The notes under the pieces are model-generated. The model saw only the letters and a program-made list of their open reading frames with translations, searched no databases and was not told the DNA's origin. Below are positions 10,922 through 21,090 of a DNA stretch of 64,000 bases, in pieces. Source of the stretch: Chrysophaeum taylorii (lineage: Eukaryota > Sar > Pelagophyceae > Pelagomonadales > Pelagomonadaceae); contig JAQMWT010000023.1 of NCBI GenBank assembly GCA_029834535.1, positions 1-64,000 of the forward strand. Reading direction: 5' to 3'. Position 1 is the first letter of the stretch. Each line of letters begins with the position of its first letter. A program made the translations under genes and the position numbers.

Positions 10922-13215
10922 TGGCTACATCGGAACACAATTCAAGGCACGTACCGAAGTCCCTCTTTCTAAGGACCTCCGTCACACGCCAAGACCTGAT
11001 GAGTATTCGTCGTTCCTCCCCGCTTCAACGGGACTCCCGACGACCAAATCCCCGACGATTCGTGATGACACCAAGCTCCGTCATCAATGCAATTCAGAGC
11101 CACCCACGCTCCTTCATTAATCTCTCGCGGGTCACACCTCTCAAGTTTCAGCATTCCACCCTCGCTCGATTTTATCCAGCATGCTGCCATATGCAAACGA
11201 AGTTCAGTCACGCCAACGCCACACTTCGCAGTTATCGCTAGTCTCGCGCAATAAATGCCCGCCACCGAATGATAGCCGCACGCAAAGTCCTTTCTTTACT
11301 CATCTCTTTTCACGTCCCTCCCAGCACTATGCTTGACGTCGAAGCTCTGCACCACTGTGGTTCGGTTACAACACAACTTCACGCGAAATCCTCGTCCAGT
11401 TCTGATCATATCTCGCATCTGTCGACATTGTTATCGGAATCATGCTTCGGACACAGCTCAGACTGCACTAGCGTATTACGCTCCTATGACGCACTCGGTT
11501 CGCTCCTCTCCGTTCGCACTGCAGGTTCCATCTTGCAGAACTCTGAGCCCAACAGCTGCCATTGCGATTCGCACCCAGCCGACGCTTTCCGTAGCACCCG
11601 CGAGGATAACCCCCAATCTCCACAGGTTGGACACACGCTCTGCTCTAAGCATCCCACCGAATCTCACTGCCGCGCACCGCTATCCCCACCCAGTTGTGCT
11701 ACGAATCAATGGAAGTTAACTGCCATGCCTACCTACTTCTTCATTCCCACACACTCGCTGCTAACCACAGTCTCGCATGACTCATTGCCGGACAGTTCTC
11801 GCATTATGGACATGACCTCACATCATGTTCATTCTTCGGACATCCCCCGTCCACAGACTAATCCTCTCTTGCAACATACGCTCCCTACACGTTGTAAACT
11901 GTACAGCTCTCGCATATCGACAACACCCTCCTGTCGAATGTCTCCCCATTCAGTCACTGCACGATTCACCAGGGATGCACCACGCTCCCTCGCGCTTGTA
12001 CATCGAGGGAAGTTCGATTCTGGTGAAAACGCTTCGTTTGATTCTGATGTCAACGACTCCGGACATGAAATGAATAGATCAGTCGATCGTCACAGTTCAG
12101 GATTACTTTATCGAACAGAACACAAAAGATGCGACTTTGACCATATCTTCGAAGTCAACTCTCCCCCTGGCACGGACGCTATCTTCAAGCAGTCCATCGC
12201 CTTCAGGCATTTTCTTCTGTTGCCCAACTCTTCTGCATTTTCTGCACAGGGCACCGACTCGTCAGCACAGGACACACACCTGTATCCACCATCATACGCG
12301 ATACACTCGCAAACCTCCGTCTCCGCCCAATCATCTTTCGATGATAGCCACCGGCGACTTACACGAGATTACGAACCCCAACCTACAGCACATTTAGAGT
12401 TTTCATATTCATGGCCAACCCCAGACAACTTTATAACGATATCAACATCGCACTACGATTACACCCATACCATTTTAGACGCTCATAGCCTAGCTTCAGC
12501 TGTCCCACGCTACACTCAGGACGACAGCTTTGACACGTATGTGACAGGCAATTCTGGTTCTCTCATCTTCCAGAAACAGCTCCGCCTTACTCGCTCTCAT
12601 TACGACGATTACCTTACCATGTCGAAGCCGATTTGGTTAAATGGTCATATCTCTTCATGGGATCACGCTGGCGCTCCGTCACATCGTCAAATCTTTACTA
12701 GCCTAACTTTAGCCACAATAGAATCTCATCCCTACGGCCACTCTCATTATTCGCCTTTCGATCAAACATTGGTCTGCTGCACAATTCCCGACTGCCTGGC
12801 CCATGATCCCTCCTGTTATTATTCGCTAGACCCCCCGCTCTACTCAGATGCTCCCCCAACCACTTAGGATTTATCCACCGGTACGCACCTTCCCCTATCT
12901 CATTGGCCACTGAGCAAGATGATGATCTGATCTCTCGCACAACATTCGCCATACTTCATCGTTAGCCTACTTAGCATCTTCATCCACTTTTCTTCTTACT
13001 CACGGTCGATGCTTTTTCCTTTCTTTTATCATCCGCTCTTTATCCTTTCTCACTTCACACACTACCTGCGTTTCGTTTTCCTCTATCTCCTTCATGCACT
13101 TCGCACACTTTCCTTCAACGCCTCCTCACGACTCGACATCCATTTGTCCTTGGCTGGAGATTTGCTTTGTTTGTCCCATATTTCGCTCATCACCGAGTTC
13201 AATCTGCGAGGGCGT

Positions 13216-13405
13216 AGAGATAGAAAATTCCACATAGGGTTAGGAAATCCCCCCCCCCCTTTAACCTCACACTCACCACTACAACCCCAAAATCGCTGCG
13301 TCGTACACCGTGCTGCTCTTTGTGTCGTTAGAGGACAGGACGAAAGGCAGCACTACCACTGCCACCATTCTCTACCAGAGGCACAGTGATTTTTACTGTT
13401 ATCTA
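13216..13405 (+). repeat. 3' LTR of element T
   Basis: A 190-bp LTR, TAGAGATAG to GTTATCTA. It is followed directly by the TSD copy GCTTT (13406-13410) and then by the element R MTase on the minus strand. The minus-strand frame that appears to run on into it (NSKNHCASGREWWQW) is an artefact of the insertion. Confidence 0.88.
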
Positions 13406-13410
13406 GCTTT

Positions 13411-14540
13411 CTTAGATCCGCATAATGCTGAGCGTGAGGGAAGAGTTGTTGCGCGCGGGCGCGCATAATAGGGTGAATTTCACAGGCGACCACGACAGTA
13501 ATACGTTTGTCGAAGCGTTTGCGAAAAGAGGCGAAGCCTTCTTGGTGGATTCCACCTGCAATAATGGCTGTTTTTAGCGGAGGGGGTTGTGCTTGCACAG
13601 CGAGGTCCGCCGAGCCAGTGAATGCATATTGGGCGACAGTATGCGGGAGGCTAATGAGATCCGACAGAAATATTGAATGATGCTGTAACTTTGCGAAATC
13701 TAACATGTGGGATTGCGAGCGTGTCTTTGCGACATGCTGCGTGATGTGTGCGAGCTTATCCTTGAGTGACATTCGCGTTCCGGTGTGAAAACTAAGCACA
13801 GCGCGGAATGTTTGCTTCGGACGGGATGGCAGGGACAACAGGCCATTATTTTGGCGATTGGCGAGAACTACTGCTGTTTTACCTAGAAGCGCCTTATAAT
13901 TGTGGGGATCTGCGGTCGACGTGCTCATAAGCTCGTAGAGGTATGGTTCGTGTGGCAATGGCGGGTCGGTTGCTTGTACGTTCAGAGCTTTGAGCAGAGA
14001 TGTCGCTATAACCTGTAGACCTTTTCTGAATCGCGGGACGACCAGAAAGACGAGATATAAAACGTAACCTGTTGATTCTTTTATATCATTTGAGGAGAGA
14101 CCTGCGGCCTGCAAATACAACGGTATGACACCGACGAATTGGCTGGCTAAGGTGCCTCTTCCCATACGTATGGTGTGTTCGGGAATCCGTCGTATGGACT
14201 CGGGAACAAAGTGTTGAATTGTGCGAGTGAAGCAAAATGATGCGCCACCGTCAATTAAAGAAGTTTCAGTGCCGGGTCCATTGCATCCGTGCAGCGAGTT
14301 GGTCTTCTTGGATGTCTTTGCTGGAGTGTAAGTGGCACAAAGAAAATCCGCGACTCTGGGTGAGATTGTTGATGAGGTCGGGAAAGTCGTCATAGTGAGG
14401 ATAAGTGCCTGATTGAGCAAGATGTGGTTGGCGGCACCGGCGTCGTCGGCAACCATCAGCGAAAAAGCTGACTCTGGTGTAGAGCACGCATGTAGTCGCT
14501 GTGACGTGTGCGTAGTCTTCGGCGGAGTCATCTTCATCAT
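13411..14540 (-). pseudogene. Element R protease and MTase N-terminus (motif I)
   Basis: The minus-strand frame first encodes an aspartic-protease-like segment. NGPGTETSLIDGGASFCF has a D-G-G-A-S active site (14239-14253) instead of the usual D-[ST]-G-A. About 200 residues later comes TAIIAGGIHQEGFASF (about 13530-13575), which aligns with C5-MTase motif I (FSGIGGxxxGF). VVACEIHPIMRARAQQLFPH follows and matches motifs II-III, where an acidic residue binds the cofactor ribose. The frame ends at ADLRK, where element T inserted. Upstream it must be joined by frameshift to the acidic frame around 14266-14760. Confidence 0.75.
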
Positions 14541-15815
14541 CGATTTCGGGGATGGTGTCGTCGTAGAGGCCTAGCTGTCCGTGGTCATCATAGAAACCGA
14601 GGTGGCCTTGGTCATCTTTTTCGTCGGCTTCGCCCTCATCAGGTGGATCATCCTGAGGATCGGACGATAGCACCGGAAGAAACTCCGCGGCATCGCAATC
14701 GGCTTCGGAGAGAAGTATCTCATCGGAGATAGTGGTGATGAGGTTGATTAGATTGTTCATGCGCTCGGAGCTGGACGTATGTTGGCGACCGGCTTGGCTC
14801 AGGTTCCGTATGGTTTGGAGCTTGCGACGAACTTCACGAAGGGGGACCTTGAATCGTTGGTCAGGAGTAGATGGCTTTGGTGGATGCGGTTGAGTGGGAA
14901 AGGTGACCTTGCGAAGGTGCGGGTGCTCGCGTTTGTCTGGGGTGACAGTAGAAGCACGGGGGGGGTGCTTGTTCTTCGTTGGGTGACAGGGGGAGCCTTG
15001 GGCTTAGGGCTGTCATTGATGTCATAGTACGACGGGGAGCGAGGATTGGGAGGCTTTTTAGGTGGAGGCTTCTTGGGGTGGCGCGTGAGCTGCTTCTTTC
15101 TATAGGCGTAAAGATGTTGGATGAGATCACTGTCGTCATCTTGATCGAGGTTGGCTTCCGTGAGAAAGACGGCAACAGGGTCGGTGTTTTCGTTGGAGGC
15201 TTCATTGGGATCCGGTGGGATGTCATCTTCAGAGGGGGTGTCTTCTTCTTCTTCGGTGAAGTGGAGACCATAACGACGGGAGCGGAAACGTGGATTATCC
15301 TTGTCCTTGGTCGGTAGACGACCAAAGTCAGTGACGAATCGCAACGGCTTGAAGTTCAGGGTAGGATGAGGCTTAAGGTGAGCCCAAAAGTTGCGCTCGA
15401 AGGTGGAGATAACCATGATGCGGGCGATCAACTTGGGAAGATTGTTAATAGCTTCTTTGTCTTCGTCGAGTAATAGCGAGTCGTTTGGCGTACGCAGACA
15501 GTTGGCAAGACGCGCGAAGCCCTTGATATGCGTTGGGGCGCGGGAGTCAAGCAAGCTTTGGGGTACTTGAAGCGGAGAATTTGGTGGATTTCCTCGAGGA
15601 TCTTGTCGTCGGGAATTGGAGAGAGGCATCGTTGGTGATTTGGCGGAGTTGCTGCTGGACATGGCGCATATAATCGATATAGTGCGCAGGCTCGTGAATC
15701 TGTGGGTTGAACGGCGTGTCCAGGAAAGCATTTTAAACACAATGCGCATGGTGGACGTGGTTCTGGCCCGTGTGCTTGTAAAGTGCGAGGCGAACTTGGA
15801 GCACAAATTCGAGTC
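14541..15815 (-). pseudogene. Element R Gag C-terminal region and acidic linker
   Basis: Several minus-strand frames together give a protein collinear with the element S Gag. ILRFKYPKA and THIKGFARLANCL match the element S segment after 2975. LKPHPTLNFKPLRFVTDFGR matches its LKPPDSLTLAPLRLVSDYGR. MNNLINLITTISDEILL at 14760 matches the last residues of element S. An acidic run (SSDPQDDPPDEGEADEKDD, IPEIDDEDD) leads to the protease. At least three indels separate the pieces. Confidence 0.65.
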
Positions 15816-16625
15816 CTATCGGATGGGAAGATCCGAGTGCATCGATTTCGTCGTATGCTGGATGCTTGACGGAGTCGCTACCGGCATGTAGGAAACGGCG
15901 AAATAGGGGGTGTATCGCGGAGGTATGAAGTCGGCTTCTTTTCCTTGGAGGTGATGTTGTGTGATCGGATACAACTTCCCTTTCGTCGTATCCGTCGTGT
16001 CCTTGTCTTGGTCTTTAACTTCTTGGAGCTTAGGCTCGTAGACGTTCTCCAATAAGTGTTTACCGAACTTCCGGTAGACACCTTTGTAGTGGACATAACG
16101 GCCTTGGAAATCTTTCGTGTTCCCTGCTGTAGCGTGGTGGTCGGGGTCCTTGATGCAGTGGCTGAGAAGAGCGCCGGCGAGATCATTAGATCCGCGCAAC
16201 ACGGATTCCCACGTGTAGAAGCCCTGAAAAAAATATTGCGTTATGCCTGTTTGCATCAGATGTTCGACGAACAACTGCACAACGCGAAACGAAAGCATGT
16301 GGGGTGTGACTTGTGCGGAGTCCATTGACTTGAGGACGGCGCTAGGTGGGTCACTAGAGGTGTTAGCCTTGGTCTTGGGGCCTTGTTGAGCTGGAGTGGG
16401 GGGTGGAGCCGCAGCAGCGATGGCAGGTGATGGTGCTCCTTGCGTAGCTTGCATTTGTCTCAGCATATCGCGAAGGTCTGGAATGTCTTGTTTTTGTGCT
16501 GCCATCTCCCTTTGATGCCGAGCTTCGTACGCTTGAGCTTGTTGTTGCATGTCTCTTTGGTACTTTGCTTCTAAGCGAGCTTCTTGTTCTTTTATCTCCT
16601 TTTGGATTTCTTGATTGGTTGGCAT
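15816..16625 (-). pseudogene. Element R Gag N-terminal region
   Basis: The likely start is ATG at 16625 (MPTNQEIQKEIKEQEARL); the open frame extends further upstream into the leader. A coiled coil of about 75 residues, with repeated QREM and QRDMQ units, is followed by a Pro/Ala linker and a helical domain with HHATAGNTKDFQGRYVHYKG and KFGKHLLENVYEPK. This domain is shared with the element S Gag. It is a retrotransposon structural protein, here frameshifted at its C-terminal end. Confidence 0.7.
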
Positions 16626-16710
16626 CTTGTTTGGGTTCAGGAACGTCAGGGAGCGGGCCTCTTCTGGAAATCCTGGGGCTCTGCTGATACCGGGACTGGT
16701 GCCCAATACC

Positions 16711-16870
16711 TAGAGAATAGTAATTTCAACTGTGTTGCCATTCAGCAGAGCGAGAGCAGTGGTAGTCTGCCCTCGTATCTGTCTCCTAAAACGAGGACAG
16801 GCGGTGTGAATAACACAGCGTTTTTCTTAAATCAAAAGGTGCTAAAGTTAAGGGAACTAACCCGAGGATA
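16711..16870 (-). repeat. Element R 5' LTR, main part
   Basis: Minus-strand LTR sequence ending CTATTCTCTA at 16711, followed by the leader GTATTGGGCACCAG. On the plus strand it is cut at 16870 by the LINE. The first 37 bp of the LTR lie on the other side, at 19724-19760. Confidence 0.75.
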
Positions 16871-16959
16871 ACTAACTAACTAACTAACTTCGGACCTCTC
16901 CCGAGCATGGGAGCCAGGCTGGGCCGGTAGTAGCCGGTCCAGGATCACAGAGCAAAAAA

Positions 16960-18363
16960 TCACACAGTTGGGGTAGAAGCTTGGGAAAGTGCATGGATGG
17001 CGGACCGCCACTGCGCGCGGTCTTGTGCGAGGTCGTGCCACGAGTTGAAGGGGATGTCGCATTTCCGGAGTGCCTTGGCGAGCGACCTCCCGTACGTCAT
17101 CTGCGGAGCCCCCGGTGGGCGCTTGGAGCGGACCCAAGACGAGAGCATCTTGCGAGGGAGTCGGGAGAAGGGCATGCGGGCGACGTGACCGGCCCAGCGG
17201 AGCTGGCGGCGCGTGACGTAGACGTCGATGGACTCGATGCCGAGGCGCCGCCGCAGGATCTTCGTTGAGATGTGGTGGGACCAGGTGTGTTTCCGGGTCA
17301 CACGACACATGACGCGGGCGCACTGCGCGTGGAAACACCGCAGCCGGCGGAACAGGACCTCGGTGAGGCACCACGATTCCGCACCGTGAAGGAGGATGGC
17401 CAGGACGAGCGAGACATAGACGAGGCGCTTGGCGCGAGCAGAGACGGACTTCGAGGCGAAGATGCAGTCCCGCAAGGCACCGAAGGCCTGAGACGCCTTC
17501 TTGATCCGCGCGTCGACGTCTGAGTCGTCGCGGCAGTCGCGCGAGAGGACCGAGCCGAGGTACTTAAACTGGTCGACGACCGGTATGAAGCAGCCGCGCC
17601 CGAGCTCGATGTCCGAGAGGTTCGTGTCGTCGAACGACTTTGGGTCGCCGTACAGGTGTGCCGGGCGAGCGACGAACAGCATCTCCGTTTTGGACGCCGC
17701 TTTCGTGTGTCGGTTGCCGCAATGCACCTCCATGCCCCAGGCGTCGCAGTGTTCGATGAGGCGCGGTGTCTCGTTGGCGGCGATGTGGCGGTCCCAGAAG
17801 AGAAAGGCAACGTCGTCGGCGTACGCCGATTCATCGAAGGGAAACTCGTCGCCGCGAGCGGACCAACTCCGGTTTGTCATCTGAAAGTCTTTCCGCGTAC
17901 GGTAGACACATGGGGTGCGGCCATGGCGTCGTCGAAACGACGTCGTCAGTGCCGCCATGAACAGCACGAACAGGACGGGGCCCAGGACGTCGCCCTGCTT
18001 GACGCCGATGATCGAGTCAACCGAGGCGACGACGCCGCTGACCGAGAAGTGGACCTGGATTCGGTGGAGGCCCTTGATGGCTGCGACGAGCTTCGGCGGG
18101 ACGCCGAACTTCAGGAGCACCTCCCAGAGAAGCTCTCGCGGGACGCGGTCGAACGCCTTAACGAAATCGATGAACAGTACCCACGAGTCCTGACCGTGCT
18201 CACGCCGCTTCTTCAGCGCTAGCTTGAGCGAGAAGGTGGCGTCGGACGTACCGCGCTCGGGTCGAAAGCCACATTGAGACTCGTGATCGAGGGCCTCGCA
18301 GATGACGTTGAGTCGCGCACGGACGATGTTCGAAACGATCTTCTGCGCGACCTCGAGCATCAT
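16960..18363 (-). pseudogene. LINE reverse transcriptase (RT core and C-terminal region)
   Basis: A 467-codon frame covers most of the RT of an RTE-like LINE. Visible motifs include VLFIDFVKAFDRVPRELLWE (palm aspartate), GVKQGDVLGPVLFVLF, and YADDVAFLFWD, where YADD is the catalytic site. The C-terminal region carries RRQLRWAGHVARMPFSRLPR. It is out of frame with the upstream endonuclease part because of the 40-bp duplication at 18383-18462. The enzyme copies LINE RNA at a nicked target. This copy looks intact in its RT core but could not be made as one protein. Confidence 0.85.
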
Positions 18364-18382
18364 GATCCCGCGGTAGTTGCCC

Positions 18383-18462
18383 GGCAGGGAGAGGTCCCCC
18401 TTCTTGGGGAGAATCCCGAGGAGGCAGGGAGAGGTCCCCCTTCTTGGGGAGAATCCCGAGGA
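18383..18462. repeat. Exact 40-bp tandem duplication inside the LINE
   Basis: Two adjacent identical 40-bp units, 18383-18422 and 18423-18462, each beginning GGCAGGGAGAGG. Since 40 is not a multiple of three, the duplication puts the endonuclease side and RT side of the ORF in different frames. Confidence 0.95.
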
Positions 18463-19713
18463 GGCCTACGTCCCACTCGGCCGGCTGGACTTCAGACTCC
18501 CAGAACTCGAGGACTACACGCTCCAACAGCGGGAGCGTGCGAGCGTCGGTGGCGAGCGCCTTCCAGGCCTCCGCGCGCAGGCCCGATTCGCCGGGCGCGG
18601 TGCAGTTCAGCTGACCAACGGCCCGTTTTATCGCCTCCTGCGTCGGTGGTTCCCCGAGTTCCGGACGGATCGGCAACTGGTCAACGTCGTTGATCACGGT
18701 GGGGTCGTAGCGAGCTTGTCGACTGTAGAGCTGCTTGAAGTGCGCCTTGAACACGTCGGCGTTCTCCTGTGGCGACGAGCACCTGCTACCGTCGGCCTTC
18801 GTCATCTGCACCTGCCTAGCCAATGTGGTCTTCGTGAGACCGCGTCGGAGCCGTTCGACCGTATTCCAGTATTTCGAAGTGCCGCCGAGCGACTCGCTTC
18901 CCGCGTTGAGTCCGGCACACAGACGAGCAATCCATCGCTCTTTCGCCCGTGCTACGGCCTTCGCGAGCCGCGACTTGATCGCCCGAAGGTCGTCGAGGAT
19001 CGTGGACGCCGAGCGAAGACGGCGCCGGGCACCGAGCGAGAGCACAAACGCGTGGAGGGAGTTGCGTCGCTCGATCAGAGGCTGGAGTTCTTCCGCCGCG
19101 TCCTCAAACCATCCGGGTCGGAGGCGTCGGGTCTTCGGCAGTAAGGCGTCAGAGGCCGAGGCCGCCGCCCGCGCAAGGCGGGAGTACGGCGAGGACGGCG
19201 AGCTCTGGTCGGCGTCGGCCTGGTCGGCGTCGGGTATCTCGTCCGTGGCGTCGGTCGGTGCGTCGTCGGTCGCGTTGTCATGTGACCCACGGCCCAAGCC
19301 GAAGATGTCGAGCACTCTCGAGCACCACCGGCGCCGGAATCCGAAGCGCGTGCTTTCTGAGCGCAGGGGAGCGTAGTCAAGGCGCGCCAAAGAGGGCCGT
19401 GTGTCAGGAGGCCGTGCGAGGCGGACTTTGACGCGCAGGATGCACTTGAGAGCGCGGTGGTCCGAGTCCACGAGGCTGCTGGTCAAACCCACATCAGCGA
19501 ACCGGTGCACGTCGCGCCGCCGTGAGATCATGTGATCGAGCTGGTACGTTTTCCAGGAGCGCGGGTGCAGCCACGACGCGTAGGCGCGCTTGCGGAAGAA
19601 CGTGCCGACCGACGCCAGACGCCGTGTTGCGAGGAACGTGTGGAGACGGCGGCCAGCGTTGTTGACGTAAGGCGCCCCGTAGGGCCCACAGGGGCCGTCG
19701 ACGACGTACTTGG
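18463..19713 (-). pseudogene. LINE endonuclease C-terminus and RT N-terminal region
   Basis: Minus-strand frame starting inside an APE-type endonuclease. GRRLHTFLATRRLASVGTFF is followed by YQLDHMISRRR and SSLVDSDHRALKCIL, where the SDH triad motif of exonuclease III-like nucleases is visible. A linker follows, then the RT N-terminal region with TSKYWNTVERLR, PQENADVFKAHF and LLGILPKKGD. The N-terminal half of the endonuclease was never copied. The apparent upstream extension of this frame is element R LTR sequence. Confidence 0.8.
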
Positions 19714-19723
19714 AGCGAGGATA

Positions 19724-19760
19724 GGGGGGTACTAACCCTAATTCAAATTTTATATCTCTA
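19724..19760 (-). repeat. Element R 5' LTR, first 37 bp
   Basis: Read on the minus strand this begins TAGAGATATAAAATTTG and continues TTAGGGTTAGTACCCCCC. It matches the first bases of the other LTRs (TAGAGATAGAAAATTCC). It is separated from the rest by the LINE. Confidence 0.75.
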
Positions 19761-19790
19761 GTTTTGTGCCCGGGGGGGAGTCTGCGAACT

Positions 19791-19816
19791 CCCAGCACGA
19801 AAGTTTCGTGCTAGGG
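19791..19816. repeat. Short perfect palindrome in a G/C-run context
   Basis: Arms AGCACGAAA and TTTCGTGCT lie one base apart, extended by CCC and GGG. GTGT follows the G run. A related hairpin occurs at 20432-20462. Confidence 0.7.
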
Positions 19817-20073
19817 GGGTGTCTGACCACCGCGCACGCACTCTAGAAGAGGCCTCGAATGCTTGCCGAGCGCCCAGCTGGTCAGCAGAGCGATAGAACT
19901 ACGGACGGCCACGGACTGGGTGCCGACTCGGCCGGGAGGGAGCGCCTCTGCTAGCCTCGCGCTCTTCGCGGGCATTGGCGTTAAAAGAATCGGACAAGAG
20001 GAGGCGCGGCTGCAGGAAAATCAAAGTGGCTTAGCCATACGCGCGACTCCGAGCCGCAAAACTTGTCGGGATA

Positions 20074-20400
20074 TTGTACGCGCCCTGTCCTCAAGACGAC
20101 GACGATGACGACAAAGAACCGCCCCCCCCCGCGAACATGGCGAGGTCAACGAGCCAGACTCCGTCGACGAGCCCGCCCTCGATGAGGAGGAGGATGAGAG
20201 CCCAGCTCCAGAGGAGAACCTCCGCGACTACCTCATGGACCTCGGAGACGCCACATTCTACCACGAGGCCGCCACATTCCTTGCGACCCATTCAGCGTCG
20301 CCAAAGACCCCCCTCGAAACCCAATTTCCCTGCCAAACTGTAGCCTACATTGTAGAGCCACTCAGGTGCTGCGATGCCCGTCGTCCAAGGGGGGGGTGGG
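20074..20400 (+). pseudogene. Acidic protein remnant, unrecognised
   Basis: A plus-strand frame encodes an Asp run (QDDDDDDKEPPPP) up to a nine-C run at 20122-20131. A second frame then continues sensibly with EHGEVNEPDSVDEPALDEEE and LRDYLMDLGDATFYHEAA. The two join if one base is gained or lost in the C run. It resembles the acidic parts of Gag proteins in this window, but no domain is recognisable. The 200 bases before it, back to the palindrome, show nothing clear. Confidence 0.3.
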
Positions 20401-20431
20401 ACAGATCCCTCCGCACTATAGGGGATACCGA

Positions 20432-20462
20432 CCCCCCAGCGCCATGCTTTCGTGCTGGGGGG
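20432..20462. repeat. Hairpin with C9/G9-type arms
   Basis: CCCCCCAGC at 20432-20440 pairs with GCTGGGGGG at 20454-20462 around a 13-base loop. It shares TTTCGTGCT, the G run and GTGT with the palindrome at 19791. Confidence 0.6.
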
Positions 20463-20540
20463 GTGTTCTTTTCGTGTTCTCGCGCGCCCCCGGATGCGGC
20501 TGTCGCCAAGCCAGACTAAGCCCGGAATTAAGCCCTGGGG

Positions 20541-20832
20541 ACCGGATTCCAAGACCGAGCTCCGGGCATCCACTCGAACAGGTGCGCCGAGGCTGGGCTG
20601 ACCTCGACAGCGAAGAGCGCACCGCTGTCGATCGCGCTGTCGAGAGCGACAGGGAGGGCTGCTACAGCGACCTCACTCCGCCCTCGGGATGCCCCATCGA
20701 CGCGGAGTCGACGGTCGAGGAGCCACCGCGCCGGACGACCACGAGCCGTCTCAGCAGCAGCACGATGGCGCAGTCGAGCTTGCTTTCCGTTTGAAGGCCA
20801 AGCTGAAGGCGGTCATCAACGAGCGCTCGTGA
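20541..20832 (+). other. Possible coding remnant, unrecognised
   Basis: Two plus-strand frames look protein-like: one with GWADLDSEERTAVDRAVESD, the other ending HDGAVELAFRLKAKLKAVIN and stopping at TGA near 20830. It may continue the acidic remnant at 20074-20400 across the hairpin segment. No family is recognised. Confidence 0.2.
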
Positions 20833-20892
20833 GACATACTTAAGATTACAGTATGAGTCTTGATAAGGGTTCTAGTATGCAGCAGGACAGCG

Positions 20893-21090
20893 TCCCCCCC
20901 CCAAAACCACCACTGTTTTTACGGTCGCCCCCCCCAATTTCGACGCATGGTTTTAAGGTCGCTCCCCCAAAATCACCACTTTTTTTACGGTCGCACCCCC
21001 AAAAACAACATGTTTATAAGGTCGCCCCAGCAAAATCGCCACTTTTTTAACGGTCGCCCCCAAAAAAACACCATATTAATAAGGTCGGCC
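20893..21090. repeat. Degenerate tandem array, unit about 32 bp
   Basis: About six units of the form C-run, AAAA, CACCAC, T-run, then ACGGTCGC or AAGGTCGC. The GGTCGC core recurs every 31-33 bases. ORFs across it (repeating FLRS or FYGR) are by-products of the repeat. GGTCG cores with a G run recur at 21575-21635. Confidence 0.75.

Larger units (their letters stand above)
7647..13215 (+). other. Element T internal region without recognisable genes
   Basis: Apart from the SINE-like element (8557-8951) and the LINE fragment (10340-10921), this stretch shows no retrotransposon domain. It is rich in C, A and T but poor in G on the plus strand. Long open frames appear at 9209-10342 and 11269-12867; their products are rich in Ser, His, Thr and Pro with no motif. 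The last 60 bases before the LTR (13156-13215) recur before the LTR at 41926, so they are a fixed part of this family and probably include its polypurine tract, GAGGGCG. Confidence 0.6.
4274..13405 (+). mobile_element. Element T: 9.1-kb non-autonomous LTR element (LARD-like)
   Basis: LTRs at 4274-4459 and 13216-13405 have the same orientation and are flanked by a perfect 5-bp TSD, GCTTT (4269-4273 and 13406-13410). It sits inside the element R MTase gene. Deleting it with one TSD copy restores the frame between ADLRK and LNAAL. The internal region has one long damaged ORF and no recognisable protease, RT, RNase H or integrase, so it must have moved using proteins from another element. A SINE-like element and a LINE fragment have since inserted into it. 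Confidence 0.88.
16871..19715 (-). mobile_element. RTE-like non-LTR retrotransposon, 5'-truncated
   Basis: A 2.85-kb LINE on the minus strand with (GTTA)n at its 3' end (16871-16889), flanked by the 8-bp duplication CGAGGATA (16863-16870 and 19716-19723). It lacks the N-terminal half of the endonuclease. It sits inside the 5' LTR of element R. Removing it and one TSD copy restores a 197-bp LTR. A truncated 5' end, variable TSD and short 3' repeats are typical of target-primed reverse transcription. Confidence 0.9.
1..19760 (-). mobile_element. Element R: LTR retrotransposon with Gag, protease and C5-MTase, host of nested insertions
   Basis: On the minus strand the order is 5' LTR (from 19760 to 16711, interrupted by a LINE), leader, Gag (from 16625), acidic region, protease, then a cytosine-5 DNA methyltransferase that runs to about position 16. 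The 3' part, where an RT would be expected, lies outside the window. Removing three later insertions and one TSD copy at each brings the MTase pieces together; the GCTTT and CGAAC junctions rejoin exactly in frame, while the GGGTC junction carries a frameshift. The LTR begins TAGAGATA and ends TATTCTCTA, like the LTRs of elements S and T, so all three belong to one LTR superfamily. Confidence 0.8.

Noticed and set aside
11269-12867. 532-codon ORF (and 9209-10342) as real genes of element T
   Set aside because: The products are Ser/His/Thr/Pro-rich with no motif, in G-poor sequence where stops are rarer; frames are not continuous with the main ORF.
13353-13410. Conserved C-terminus NSKNHCASGREWWQW shared by minus-strand ORFs at 720, 4407 and 13353
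   Set aside because: It is the reverse-strand translation of an LTR that happened to insert next to each gene; the real MTase continues beyond the LTR.
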